DNA from: Sphingomonas bacterium
Lineage (GTDB): Bacteria > Pseudomonadota > Alphaproteobacteria > Sphingomonadales > Sphingomonadaceae
Assembly (NCBI RefSeq): GCF_903642285.1
Contig: NZ_CAHJWJ010000004.1
Coordinates: forward strand, 1 to 64,000
DNA length: 64,000 nucleotides
Direction of reading: 5' to 3'
Each line of letters starts with the position of its first letter. Positions within the stretch are counted from its first letter, which is position 1. Below, piece after piece: positions 8,041-16,455 of this stretch. The notes under the pieces were generated by a model that saw nothing but the letters and a program-made list of their open reading frames with translations, searched no databases and was not told where the DNA came from. The translations under genes and the position numbers were made by a program.

Positions 8041-9075
8041 ATGCGTACCCCCAAGTCCCGCGCGCTGTCCCTCGCGCTCGTCGCCGCCCTGGCGTTCCCA
8101 ATCGCCGGGTGCGCCCGCAACAGCCGTGCAAAGGGCGATACGCCCTATGTCGCGCGCGACGTGGGCACGTTGTATACCGCGGCGAAGAAGCGGCTGGATA
8201 CGGGGCAGTACAAGGCCGCGGCCGTGCTGTTCGACGAGGTGGAGCGTCAGCATCCCTATTCGATCTGGGCACGCCGTGCGCAGTTGATGAGCGCGTACAG
8301 CTATTATCTCGACAGCAGCTATACCGAATCGATCCAGTCGGCGCAGCGTTTCCTGTCGGTCCATCCCGGCAATCGCGACGCGCCCTATGCCTATTACCTG
8401 ATCGCGCTCGGCTATTACGAACAGATCCGCGACGTGACCCGCGACCAGAAGATCACGCGCCAGGCGCTCGATGCGCTGGGCGAGCTGGTCCGCCGCTATC
8501 CGACGACGCGCTATGCCGAGGATGCGCGGCTGAAGATCGACCTGGTGCAAGACCATCTCGCGGGCAAGGAGATGGAAGTCGGCCGCTTCTACGAAACCCG
8601 CGGCCAGTGGCTCGCGGCAACGCTGCGTTTCCGGACCGTGGTGGACGACTATCAGACGACGACCCATGTGCCCGAGGCGCTGATGCGGTTGACGGAGACC
8701 TATATGCGGCTCGGCGTGCCGATCGAAGCGGAGAAGGCCGCCGCGGTCCTCGGCCATAACTATCCGGGCACCGACTGGTACGGCCATGCCTTCAAGCTGG
8801 TGAAGGACCATCCCTTCACCCGCGTCGCGCCGATCCCGGCGGGTCAGCCGATCGTCGCGCAGGGTACGCCCGGATCGGTGTCGTTCGGCTCGGTCAACAC
8901 CGTTGCGCCGACGCCCAAGGTGCCCCCCGCCGGTGGAGGGCCCAACAGCACCGCCGCGCCCGCCCCCTCGACCCCCGCTACCACCGGCGGATCGAGCCCG
9001 TCGGGCACCACCGGCACCGCGACGCCGGGCGCGCCCGCGCCGGGAACGACGCCGGGAACGACGCCGGGAACATGA
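8041..9075 (+). CDS. bamD: outer membrane assembly lipoprotein BamD
   Basis: A 344-residue lipoprotein of the BAM complex that folds beta-barrel proteins into the outer membrane. It has an N-terminal signal peptide ending in a lipobox (FPIAGC, Cys near residue 23), then TPR repeats typical of BamD (LYTAAKKRLDTGQYKAAA, VERQHPYSIWARRAQLM, YYEQIRDVTRDQ). The C-terminal 60-70 residues are a Pro/Gly/Thr/Ala low-complexity tail with PGTT repeats encoded by a 12-bp tandem unit near 9037-9074; that tail is unusual for the family. ATG 8041 is preferred over in-frame upstream methionines because the signal peptide starts there. Confidence 0.93.
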   Translation: MRTPKSRALSLALVAALAFPIAGCARNSRAKGDTPYVARDVGTLYTAAKKRLDTGQYKAAAVLFDEVERQHPYSIWARRAQLMSAYSYYLDSSYTESIQSAQRFLSVHPGNRDAPYAYYLIALGYYEQIRDVTRDQKITRQALDALGELVRRYPTTRYAEDARLKIDLVQDHLAGKEMEVGRFYETRGQWLAATLRFRTVVDDYQTTTHVPEALMRLTETYMRLGVPIEAEKAAAVLGHNYPGTDWYGHAFKLVKDHPFTRVAPIPAGQPIVAQGTPGSVSFGSVNTVAPTPKVPPAGGGPNSTAAPAPSTPATTGGSSPSGTTGTATPGAPAPGTTPGTTPGT

Positions 9076-9085
9076 TGCTTCTCTC

Positions 9086-9165
9086 GGTTCTCCTGCGAAT
9101 GCAGGAGTCCGGGGTGACGCGCGAAACACCTGTGATCCCAGGCTCCTGCTTTCGCAGGAGAACGG
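9086..9165. repeat. intergenic palindromic repeat, family C
   Basis: An 80-bp inverted repeat between bamD and recN. The left arm is GGTTCTCCTGCGAATGCAGG and the right arm ends GCTTTCGCAGGAGAACGG. Each arm is itself a hairpin. Related arms occur at 44611-44755 and as a single hairpin at 55703-55732. It may terminate bamD transcription or protect its mRNA 3' end. Confidence 0.75.
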
Positions 9166-9238
9166 AAAACGGCGTGCTTGCGAACAGCGGAACGAAAAGG
9201 GGTCAACTTCGCTGCGCTATCCGTTAAGGAGAGCAACG

Positions 9239-10897
9239 ATGCTGACCGCGCTTTCCATCCGCGACGTGGTGCTGATCGAGGCGCTCGATCTCGATTTCCA
9301 CGACGGCCTCGGCGTGCTCACCGGCGAAACCGGTGCCGGCAAGTCGATCCTGCTCGATGCGCTCGGACTGGCGCTTGGCGCGCGGGGCGACAGCGGGCTC
9401 GTCCGTCACGGAGCGGCGCAGGCAGCGGTCACCGCGATCTTCGACCCGCCGGACGGCACGCTGGCCGCGATGCTGGAGGAGAACGGGATCGAGATCGAGG
9501 CGGGCGAACCGCTGATCGTCCGCCGTCTGGTCAAGGCCGATGGGGGCAGCCGCGGTTTCGTCAACAACCAGCCCGCCTCCGCCGCCCTGCTGCGCGAGAT
9601 CGCACCACACCTGGTCGAGATCCACGGTCAGCACGACGATCGCGGTCTGCTCGCCCCGTCCGGGCACCGCGCGCTGCTCGACATGTTCGGGCGGGTCGAC
9701 ACCGCGCCGATCGCCGCCGCCTGGCGCGCGCTTCACGCGGCGAACGCGACGCTCGCGGCGGCGCGGGCGGAGATCGATAGCGCGGCGCGCGACCGCGAAT
9801 GGCTGGAACATGCGGTCGGCGAACTGACCGCGCTGGCCCCCGTTCCCGGCGAGGAGGCGACGCTGGCTGATACCCGCCGGGCGATGCAGCGCGCGGAAAA
9901 GGTGTCCGGCGAACTGGAGGCGATCGCCGCGTTCCTCGACGGATCGGACGGCGCGCTTGCGCGGCTGCGGCAGGCGGCGCGCGTGATCGAGCGAGTCGCC
10001 GGTGAGCATGACGCGCTGGCCGACGCGCTGGCGGCATTGGACCGCGCGGTGATCGAGGGCGACCTGGTCGAGGACAAATTGCGCGAGGCGCGCGGCGCGC
10101 TGGTGCACGATCCGCGCGCGCTCGAGGATGACGAGGCGCGGCTGTTCGAACTCCGCGCGATGGCACGCAAGCACCGGGTGCCGCCCGACGACCTCGCCGT
10201 GCTGGCGACCGACCTGCGCATGCGGCTCGAACGGCTGGACGCAGGCGAGGACGGCATCGCGTCGATCGAGGCGGAGGTGAAGGCCGCGCGCGCCGAATAC
10301 GATACCGCCGCCGCCGCCGTGACCGCAGAGCGCCAGGCCGCCGCAGCGCGGCTCGATACCGCGGTCGCCGGCGAACTCGCGCCGCTCAAGCTGGACGCCG
10401 CGCGCTTCCGGACCGCGGTCGCGCCACTGGCCGCGGAGGGGTGGTCCGGCGCGGGCAAGGACCGGGTCGAGTTTCTGATCGCGACTAACCCCGGCGCGCC
10501 GTTCGCCCCGCTGATGAAGATCGCGAGCGGGGGCGAATTGTCGCGTTTCATCCTGGCGCTCAAGGTTGCACTGGCGGAGAAAGGTGGCGCGGCGACGATG
10601 ATCTTCGACGAGATCGATCGCGGCGTCGGCGGCGCGGTCGCGTCCGCAATCGGCGAGCGGCTCGCCCGACTGGCGATGGGCACGCAATTGCTGGTCGTCA
10701 CCCACAGCCCGCAAGTCGCGGCGCGGGGGGGGGCGCATTTGCTGATCGCCAAGCGCCACGACGGTCTTGTTACGCGGACCGGCGTGCGGATGCTCGACGA
10801 GGGAGAACGCCGCGAGGAGATCGCACGGATGCTGTCGGGGGCGACGATCACCGACGAAGCGCGCGCGCAGGCGGATCGGCTGCTCGAGGCGGCCTAG
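9239..10897 (+). CDS. recN: DNA repair protein RecN
   Basis: A 552-residue SMC-like ATPase acting in double-strand break repair. The N-terminal half holds Walker A GETGAGKS (29-36). A long coiled-coil region follows, and the C-terminal half holds the ABC signature GGELSRFILALK and a Walker B with IFDEIDRGVGG, plus the THSPQVAARG switch region. The start at 9239 has a good AAGGAGA site; the frame is open further upstream but without homology. It follows bamD, a common alphaproteobacterial order, and its stop overlaps the convergent cobC stop. Confidence 0.96.
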   Translation: MLTALSIRDVVLIEALDLDFHDGLGVLTGETGAGKSILLDALGLALGARGDSGLVRHGAAQAAVTAIFDPPDGTLAAMLEENGIEIEAGEPLIVRRLVKADGGSRGFVNNQPASAALLREIAPHLVEIHGQHDDRGLLAPSGHRALLDMFGRVDTAPIAAAWRALHAANATLAAARAEIDSAARDREWLEHAVGELTALAPVPGEEATLADTRRAMQRAEKVSGELEAIAAFLDGSDGALARLRQAARVIERVAGEHDALADALAALDRAVIEGDLVEDKLREARGALVHDPRALEDDEARLFELRAMARKHRVPPDDLAVLATDLRMRLERLDAGEDGIASIEAEVKAARAEYDTAAAAVTAERQAAAARLDTAVAGELAPLKLDAARFRTAVAPLAAEGWSGAGKDRVEFLIATNPGAPFAPLMKIASGGELSRFILALKVALAEKGGAATMIFDEIDRGVGGAVASAIGERLARLAMGTQLLVVTHSPQVAARGGAHLLIAKRHDGLVTRTGVRMLDEGERREEIARMLSGATITDEARAQADRLLEAA

Positions 10898-11445
10898 TCG
10901 CGAGCGACTTCGACGATCGCGCCGCATGCGGGGATGTGCGCGACCATCCGTTCGAGCGGATCGCCGGCGAGCCAGGCACGAGCCGCAGCGATCGACCCGC
11001 CATGCGCGACGACGACCGTCACGCCCCCACGCGGCAAGTCATGCCATGCGGCGGCGGCGCGCGTCGCGATATCGGCACCGGTCTCGCCACCGCCCGGGCG
11101 AAAGCCGGCGGGATCGGTCATCATCCGGTCCATCGCGTCCCCCGTCTCGCGCCAGATCGAATGCCAGCGCCGCCCCTCCCAGCCACCGAAGTCGCGCTCG
11201 CGCCAGCGGGGGTCGGCGATCGCCGGACAGCCGGCGGTCCGCGCGATCGCCGCGGCCAGAGGACGCGTGCGCCGCATGTCGGAATGCACCACCGCGGTGA
11301 CGCCCCGCCCGGCGATATCGGCGACGATCGCGCGCGCCATCGCCGCTCCCGCCCGGCCGAGCCCCATATCCGATCGCCCGTAGCAGCGCCCGGCCCAAGT
11401 GCCCGCCACCGGCGGATGCCGCAGCAGCAGGACGCGACCGCTCAC
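10894..11445 (-). CDS. cobC: histidine phosphatase family protein (CobC-like alpha-ribazole phosphatase)
   Basis: A 183-residue phosphoglycerate-mutase-like phosphatase, likely removing the 5' phosphate from alpha-ribazole phosphate or adenosylcobalamin 5'-phosphate at the end of cobalamin assembly. The catalytic His lies in LLLRHPPVAG (R9 H10 P11; P replaces the usual G), followed by GRCYGRSD, the RERDFGGWEG acid segment and the second His in VVAHGGS. The GTG at 11445 overlaps the cobS stop (GTGA), implying coupled translation. Role rests on both motif and position; general phosphatase identity is certain. Confidence 0.88.
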   Translation of the reverse strand: MSGRVLLLRHPPVAGTWAGRCYGRSDMGLGRAGAAMARAIVADIAGRGVTAVVHSDMRRTRPLAAAIARTAGCPAIADPRWRERDFGGWEGRRWHSIWRETGDAMDRMMTDPAGFRPGGGETGADIATRAAAAWHDLPRGGVTVVVAHGGSIAAARAWLAGDPLERMVAHIPACGAIVEVARD

Positions 11446-12206
11446 CCCGCCGTTACCGCCAGGAGCATGACCAATTGGCCTGCATAGGCGGCGAACCCCA
11501 GGCAATCGCCGGTACTGCCGCCGATCCGCCGTTTGAGCGCGCGTGCCAGCCACGACAGCAGGACCGCGGCCACGACCATCGCCACTACGACGGCCGGCGG
11601 CCGCATGTAGGTGATCGCGAAAAGACCGGGAATGGTCAGGCCGAACGCCGTCCACGGCGTACCCCGCCGCGTTCCGCCGATATCCTTTGCCAGGCCGCCT
11701 TCGAACGGCGCGGGGGGTGCCATCGTCATCAGCAACACCGCGCAGCACCGCCCGAACGCCGCCGCGCCGACCATCGCGGCGGTCGCGAGCATCGGCGGCA
11801 GCGCGGCGGTCGTGGCTATGCGGAGCGCGACCGCAAGCCCGAGGCCGAGCGCGCCATAGCTGCCGATCCGGCTGTCCTTCATGATCCGGCGGATATCCTC
11901 CGCGCTGCGTCCGCTGCCGCCGAAGCCGTCGCAGAAATCCGCGACCGCATCTTCGTGGAACGCCCCGGTCCACCAGGCCTCGACCCCGATCGCGACGATC
12001 GCCGCGATGAGCGGTGGCCAGAGCATCCGCGCCCCGGCGAAGACCAGCGCGGTGACCAACCCGATTCCCGCCCCGACGAGCGGCAGCCAGCCCGTGGCGC
12101 GGACCAGCCCTTCGCGCGTCTGGTCGGCGGTCAGCCGATCGAGCCACGGGACCGGCACGCGGGTCAGGAACTGCACCGCGAGCAGCGGGGGGGCCCAGAA
12201 GGGCAT
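11442..12206 (-). CDS. cobS: adenosylcobinamide-GDP ribazoletransferase
   Basis: A 254-residue polytopic inner-membrane enzyme joining adenosylcobinamide-GDP to alpha-ribazole (phosphate), the last ligand-attachment step. Family marks are AVQFLTRVPVP at the N-terminus, the metal-binding FHEDAVADFCDGFGG, MKDSRIGSYG and, near the end, GGSTGDCLGFAA. Multiple hydrophobic helices are present. The ATG at 12206 lies one base past the cobT stop; a longer frame upstream runs inside cobT. Confidence 0.95.
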   Translation of the reverse strand: MPFWAPPLLAVQFLTRVPVPWLDRLTADQTREGLVRATGWLPLVGAGIGLVTALVFAGARMLWPPLIAAIVAIGVEAWWTGAFHEDAVADFCDGFGGSGRSAEDIRRIMKDSRIGSYGALGLGLAVALRIATTAALPPMLATAAMVGAAAFGRCCAVLLMTMAPPAPFEGGLAKDIGGTRRGTPWTAFGLTIPGLFAITYMRPPAVVVAMVVAAVLLSWLARALKRRIGGSTGDCLGFAAYAGQLVMLLAVTAG

Positions 12207-12207
12207 G

Positions 12208-13215
12208 TCAGTCCTCACGCACCGCGCCGATCGACTCGAGCCGCGCGACACCGGTCAGCAACGCCGCCGCAGAATCGAGCAACGGCAGCGCGACCAGCGC
12301 ACCGCTGCCTTCGCCCAGCCGCATCCCCCAGTCGAGGATCGGCACGAGCGCGAGTTCCGCCAGCGCGGCACCATGACCCGGCTCGGCCGACCGATGCCCC
12401 GCGATCATCGCGCGGGCCGTGCCCGGTGCCAGTCGCTCGGCCACCAGCGCCGCCGCGGTCGCGACATAGCCGTCGATCAGCAAGGTGACCCCCGCCGCCG
12501 CCGCCGCCGCATAGAAGCCAGCCATCGCCGCGATCTCATGACCGCACACGCTCGCGATGCCGTCGCGGTCGCCCATCGTCCGCGCGCGGTCCACCGCCGC
12601 GCGGACGATCGGCCGCTTCGCCGCCATGACCGAATCGTCCGCCCCGGCCCCACGCCCGACCGCCGCGTCCGGTTCGATCCCCGCGAGCAGCGCGGTCAGA
12701 CAAGCGGCAGGCGTCGTGTTGCCGATCCCCATCTCGCCGGCGATCAGCACCCGTGCTCCCTCGCCGACCGCGCGTTCGGCCTCCTCGACGCCGACGCGCC
12801 AGGCGGCGTCGAACTGTGCGGGCGTCATCGCCGGCCGGTGCGCGAGGCTGTCGGTGCCGTCCGCCACCCGTGCGTCGCGAAAAAAGGCGGGCGGTGAATC
12901 GACCCGCGGTCCGGCCATCCCGACATCGACGAGCCGGAGCGGACAATCCTGCGCCGCGGCGAGTGCGCTGCTCGTCGCCCTGCCCGCCAGGATCGCCGCG
13001 ACCATCATCTCCGTCACCGCGGACGGCCAGGCGGACACGCCGTCCGCCACGCAACCATGATCGCCCGCGAACAGCACCAGCCGCCGCGGCCGGGTCGACG
13101 GATCGATCCGACGCTGCGTCATCGCCAGCGCGACCGCGATGTCCTCCAGCCGCCCCATGCTGCCCCGTGGCTTCGCCAGCGCATCCAGATGCGCGCGGAT
13201 ATCGTCTTCGGTCAT
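12208..13215 (-). CDS. cobT: nicotinate-nucleotide--dimethylbenzimidazole phosphoribosyltransferase
   Basis: A 335-residue cytosolic enzyme making alpha-ribazole phosphate from dimethylbenzimidazole and nicotinate mononucleotide. Conserved parts include KPRGSMGRLEDIA, FAGDHGCVADGVSAWP, GEMGIGNTTPAACL, SVCGHEIAAMAGFY, and the catalytic Glu in RLGEGSGALVALPLL. Its substrate is made by BluB, encoded on the divergent strand of the same locus. It is followed by cobS with one intervening base; 16 bases separate it from the upstream ATPase gene. Confidence 0.96.
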   Translation of the reverse strand: MTEDDIRAHLDALAKPRGSMGRLEDIAVALAMTQRRIDPSTRPRRLVLFAGDHGCVADGVSAWPSAVTEMMVAAILAGRATSSALAAAQDCPLRLVDVGMAGPRVDSPPAFFRDARVADGTDSLAHRPAMTPAQFDAAWRVGVEEAERAVGEGARVLIAGEMGIGNTTPAACLTALLAGIEPDAAVGRGAGADDSVMAAKRPIVRAAVDRARTMGDRDGIASVCGHEIAAMAGFYAAAAAAGVTLLIDGYVATAAALVAERLAPGTARAMIAGHRSAEPGHGAALAELALVPILDWGMRLGEGSGALVALPLLDSAAALLTGVARLESIGAVRED

Positions 13216-13231
13216 GGTCCCTCCTGCGGAC

Positions 13232-14005
13232 TTACCGCACCCCGGTCGGCAGGATATAGCGCGCGCCGCCGGGCGTCCGCCCGATCTCGACCGCGATGCC
13301 GTACGTCTCGCCGATCAGCGGCGCGGTGAGCACGTCGTCCGCCGGTCCCGCCGCGACCACCCGCCCGTTCTTCAGCAACACGACGTCGTCGGCCAAGCGC
13401 GCGGCCAGCCCGAGATCGTGCACGACCAGCACGACCCCGCGCCCCGCCGCCGCCACGCTGCGCAGCATCGCCGCAACATCGATCTGGTGCGCCGGGTCGA
13501 GACTGGCGAGCGGTTCGTCCGCCAGAAGCCAGTCCGGCTCCCCCGCCAGCACGCGCGCGAGCAGCACCCGGCCGCGTTCGCCCCCCGACAGATGCTCGAC
13601 GCCGCGCATGGCCAGCCCCGCGACATCGGTCGCCGCCATCGCCCGCTCGATCGCGCCGCGATCCGCCGCCGTCTCCCCCCAGCGTCCGCGGTGCGGCAAG
13701 CGGCCGAGTCCGACCAGCGTTCGCACGTCCACGTTCCAATGCACGTCGCCCGCCTGCGGCAGCAGCCCGATCCGCCGCCCCCGATCGCGCCGGTCGAGCG
13801 CCGCGACATCGACCCCGTCCAGCGTCGCGGTCCCGCGATCGGGTATGCGAAGCGCCGCGAGACAGGCGAGCAGGCTGCTCTTGCCGGCCCCGTTCGCGCC
13901 GAGCAATGCGGTCACCCGGCCCCGTTCGAACCGCAACGACACCGCGTCGAGCACGCGCGCGCCGCCGAGCGTCAGGCCGAGCGCCGACGTGGCGAGAATA
14001 CTCAT
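13232..14005 (-). CDS. btuD: ABC transporter ATP-binding protein, cobalamin/iron-siderophore type
   Basis: A 257-residue ATPase of the FecE/BtuD class. Walker A GANGAGKSS, Q-loop in GLLPQAGD, signature LSGGERGR, Walker B WLLADEPLASLD and the H-loop VVHDLGLA are all visible. The ATG at 14005 overlaps the permease stop (ATGA). Placed between a FecCD-type permease, a periplasmic binding protein and lower-ligand genes, under the riboswitch, it almost certainly powers corrinoid import. The symbol follows context rather than distinguishing sequence. Confidence 0.88.
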   Translation of the reverse strand: MSILATSALGLTLGGARVLDAVSLRFERGRVTALLGANGAGKSSLLACLAALRIPDRGTATLDGVDVAALDRRDRGRRIGLLPQAGDVHWNVDVRTLVGLGRLPHRGRWGETAADRGAIERAMAATDVAGLAMRGVEHLSGGERGRVLLARVLAGEPDWLLADEPLASLDPAHQIDVAAMLRSVAAAGRGVVLVVHDLGLAARLADDVVLLKNGRVVAAGPADDVLTAPLIGETYGIAVEIGRTPGGARYILPTGVR

Positions 14006-14964
14006 GCCAGCCCCCGGCGCATGCGGACCAGCAGAACCAGGAAGAACGGGCCGCCCAGCAACGACATCGCGATCCCGAGCCGAAGCTCGCTGACGGTGGG
14101 TGCGATCCGCACCAGGCTGTCCGCCAGCGTCACCAGCAACGCGCCGCCGAGCGCGGACGGCAGCAGGATCGCCGAGGGTCGGCTCCCGACGAACGGTCGG
14201 ACCAGATGCGGGACGATCAGCCCGACGAACCCGATCACCCCCGCCGCCGCCACCGCCGCACCGACGGTCAGCGCGGTGCCGGCGATCACCGCCAACTGCA
14301 ACCGTCGCGGATCGATGCCGATCGACCGCGCCGCCGCCTCGCCGAGCGTCAGCGCGTCGAGCGAACACGCCGTCGTCGCCAGGATCGCCGAACCGATCGC
14401 GATCAGCGGCACCGCGACCTGCACGTCGTTCCAGCTTCGATCGGTCAGCGCGCCCATCAGCCAGGTCACGATCTCCGATGCGACGAACGGCGTCGGCGCG
14501 AGGCTGATCGCGAGCGCGGTCATCGATCCGGCGATGCTCGTCAGGATCAGCCCGGCGAGGGTGAACAGCACCAGGCTGCCCGATCGCCCGGCGATCATCG
14601 CCAGCAACGCCATCGTCACCCCCGCGCCGGTCAGCGCGAAGGCGGGCAACAGCCACGCCTGCGCCGCATAGCCGAAGAACAACGACAGCACCGCGCCCAG
14701 CGCCGCGCCGGACGACACGCCGAACAATCCCGGATCGGCGAGCGGATTGCGCAGATACCCCTGCATTACCGCCCCCGACAGCCCGAGCGCCGCGCCGATC
14801 GCCAGCGCCAGCACCGTCCGCGGCAAACGGAGTTCGACGATGATGATCGACCGCGGGTCGGCCGCGGTCCAGGCGTCGAGCGGGACCCACACTTTCCCCG
14901 CCGCCACCGACAGCGTGGCGGCAAACAGGATCAGGACCAGCAGGCCGATCGTCAGCCGCGTCAC
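14002..14964 (-). CDS. btuC: FecCD-family ABC transporter permease, probable corrinoid import
   Basis: A 320-residue inner-membrane permease with about ten hydrophobic helices. FecCD marks are LRLPRTVLALAIGAALGLSG, AVMQGYLRNPLADPGLFGVS, and GFVGLIVPHLVRPFVG near the coupling helix. The GTG at 14964 overlaps the stop of the binding-protein gene (GTGA); the end overlaps the ATPase start. Substrate assigned by position in the riboswitch-controlled cobalamin operon. Confidence 0.88.
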   Translation of the reverse strand: MTRLTIGLLVLILFAATLSVAAGKVWVPLDAWTAADPRSIIIVELRLPRTVLALAIGAALGLSGAVMQGYLRNPLADPGLFGVSSGAALGAVLSLFFGYAAQAWLLPAFALTGAGVTMALLAMIAGRSGSLVLFTLAGLILTSIAGSMTALAISLAPTPFVASEIVTWLMGALTDRSWNDVQVAVPLIAIGSAILATTACSLDALTLGEAAARSIGIDPRRLQLAVIAGTALTVGAAVAAAGVIGFVGLIVPHLVRPFVGSRPSAILLPSALGGALLVTLADSLVRIAPTVSELRLGIAMSLLGGPFFLVLLVRMRRGLA

Positions 14965-15785
14965 CGCGTCACCTCGCTGCGGACCGTCCGCAACCGCGTC
15001 ATCGCGGCGACGATCGTCGGGCCGCCGCAGCTCAGCAACCGGCTCTGATAGGGCGCGACGACGATCCGCTTCGCCAGCCGCGCCATCGCCGGGTGGCTGG
15101 TCATCCGATCGGTTCCCGTTTCCGCCGCGCCGACCGACAGGAGCACGTGCGGCGGGCGGGCGACGAGATATTCCAGCGGCAGCACGTCCCATTGCTTCAG
15201 CCCGTACGCCGCGCTCATGTTGCGGAACCCCGCGCGCGTCATCAGGTCGTCGGCAAGCGTTCCCGATCCGGGCACCAACCCCCCGGCCTGCCAGATCAAC
15301 GCCGGTATACGCGCACCCGCGACCGGCCGTGCCGCCGCGTCGATCGCCGCGGCCAGGGTCTGGCCCCGCGTCGGGTGCCCGACAAGTGCGGCGATATCGC
15401 GCACCTGCGCCTCGCTTTCCGTCACGGTCGACGGCACCGGATATTGCACCAGCCGGATATGCATCCGATCGAGCGCCATCGTCGTCGCGGGCGACACATG
15501 GGCGCTCGACAACACGATGTCGGGGGCGAGCGCCACGACCTCTTCCGCCGTGCCCGACGTCGCCTTGAAGCGGTTCGCGAGCGCGAGGCCGATCGACGTC
15601 GCGCGCGGGTCCTGCGAATAATGGCTGATGCCCGCGATCTGCGACGGATCGGCGACGTGCATCAGTACCGCATCGATGCACGGGTTGATCGACACGATCC
15701 GCGGTTCACGCGGCGGCGCTGACCCCATCAGCGCGGCGATCGGCAGCAGGGCAGCGGCTCGTGCAAGTGAGCGCGGTCGGATCAA
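14961..15785 (-). CDS. btuF: periplasmic corrinoid-binding protein (BtuF-like)
   Basis: A 274-residue class III periplasmic binding protein that would deliver corrinoid to the BtuCD-like pair. It has an N-terminal signal-like segment (LARAAALLPIAALMGSA), then the fold-typical SINPCIDAVLMHVADPSQIAGIS, VVALAPDIVLSS and a C-terminal PYQSRLLSCGGP. The start is a TTG overlapping the cobO stop (TTGA), chosen because the next ATG would remove most of the signal peptide. Not a lipoprotein by this reading. Confidence 0.85.
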   Translation of the reverse strand: MIRPRSLARAAALLPIAALMGSAPPREPRIVSINPCIDAVLMHVADPSQIAGISHYSQDPRATSIGLALANRFKATSGTAEEVVALAPDIVLSSAHVSPATTMALDRMHIRLVQYPVPSTVTESEAQVRDIAALVGHPTRGQTLAAAIDAAARPVAGARIPALIWQAGGLVPGSGTLADDLMTRAGFRNMSAAYGLKQWDVLPLEYLVARPPHVLLSVGAAETGTDRMTSHPAMARLAKRIVVAPYQSRLLSCGGPTIVAAMTRLRTVRSEVTR

Positions 15786-16408
15786 TATTCGACCCCCTTC
15801 TGCGCCATGAAGCCCGCGTGGAACGGATGCCGCACTTCGGTGAAGTCGGTCACGAGATCGGCGATCGCGAGCAGCTCGGGCTTCGCATCGCGGCCTGTGA
15901 TGCAGACATGCTTGGTGAGCGGGCGGTCCTTCATGAACATGACGATCTCCGCGACCGGCAGCGTATCGTCGCGAAGCACGATGTTGAGTTCGTCGAGAAT
16001 CACGAAATCATAGGCGGGATCGAGGATCATGTCCTTCGACCGCTCCCACGCCGCGCGCGCCGCCGCGATATCGCGCGCGCGGTCCTGCGTGTCCCAGGTG
16101 AAGCCCTCGCCCATCACCTCGAAGATCGCAAGATCGGGGTTCGCTTCGAAGAAATTGCGCTCCCCCGTCTCCCATTTGCCCTTCACATATTGCAGGATCG
16201 CGACATTCATGCCCCAGCCGATGCTGCGGATCGCCATCCCGAACGCGCTCGACGACTTGCCCTTGCCGTTGCCGGTATGGACGATCAGCAGCCCACGCTC
16301 CAGCGTCCGCCGCGCCATCATCTTCTCGCGCGCGGCGGACAGCCGTTTCATCCGCGCATTGTGGCGGGCATGGTCCTCCGGTGTCTCGACGGGTGGAACC
16401 TCGGTCAT
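15782..16408 (-). CDS. cobO: cob(I)yrinic acid a,c-diamide adenosyltransferase
   Basis: A 208-residue ATP:corrinoid adenosyltransferase of the CobA/CobO/BtuR family, giving the upper adenosyl ligand. P-loop HTGNGKGKSSSAFG, then GWGMNVAILQYVKG, a DFVILDELN segment and VCITGRDAKPELL are diagnostic. The ATG at 16408 with a GGAAG site is preferred; a TTG at 16459, overlapping the btuB stop, would add 17 residues without homology. Between btuB and btuF in the riboswitch-led operon. Confidence 0.94.
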   Translation of the reverse strand: MTEVPPVETPEDHARHNARMKRLSAAREKMMARRTLERGLLIVHTGNGKGKSSSAFGMAIRSIGWGMNVAILQYVKGKWETGERNFFEANPDLAIFEVMGEGFTWDTQDRARDIAAARAAWERSKDMILDPAYDFVILDELNIVLRDDTLPVAEIVMFMKDRPLTKHVCITGRDAKPELLAIADLVTDFTEVRHPFHAGFMAQKGVEY

Positions 16409-16455
16409 CGGCGATACTTCCGGCAATGCGGCGGAGGGACGGGCGGCGGGGATAA

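Noticed and set aside
9224-10927. 567-codon open frame on the minus strand opposite recN
   Set aside because: Arg/Pro/Gln-rich composition typical of antisense frames in high-GC DNA; recN on the plus strand has all expected motifs.
10894-12147. Apparent 417-residue fusion ending in the CobC phosphatase
   Set aside because: The first half is an out-of-frame reading of cobS; the real phosphatase begins at GTG 11445 overlapping the cobS stop.
13232-14890. Apparent 552-residue fusion ending in the ABC ATPase
   Set aside because: The N-terminal part is a shifted reading of the permease gene; the ATPase starts at ATG 14005.
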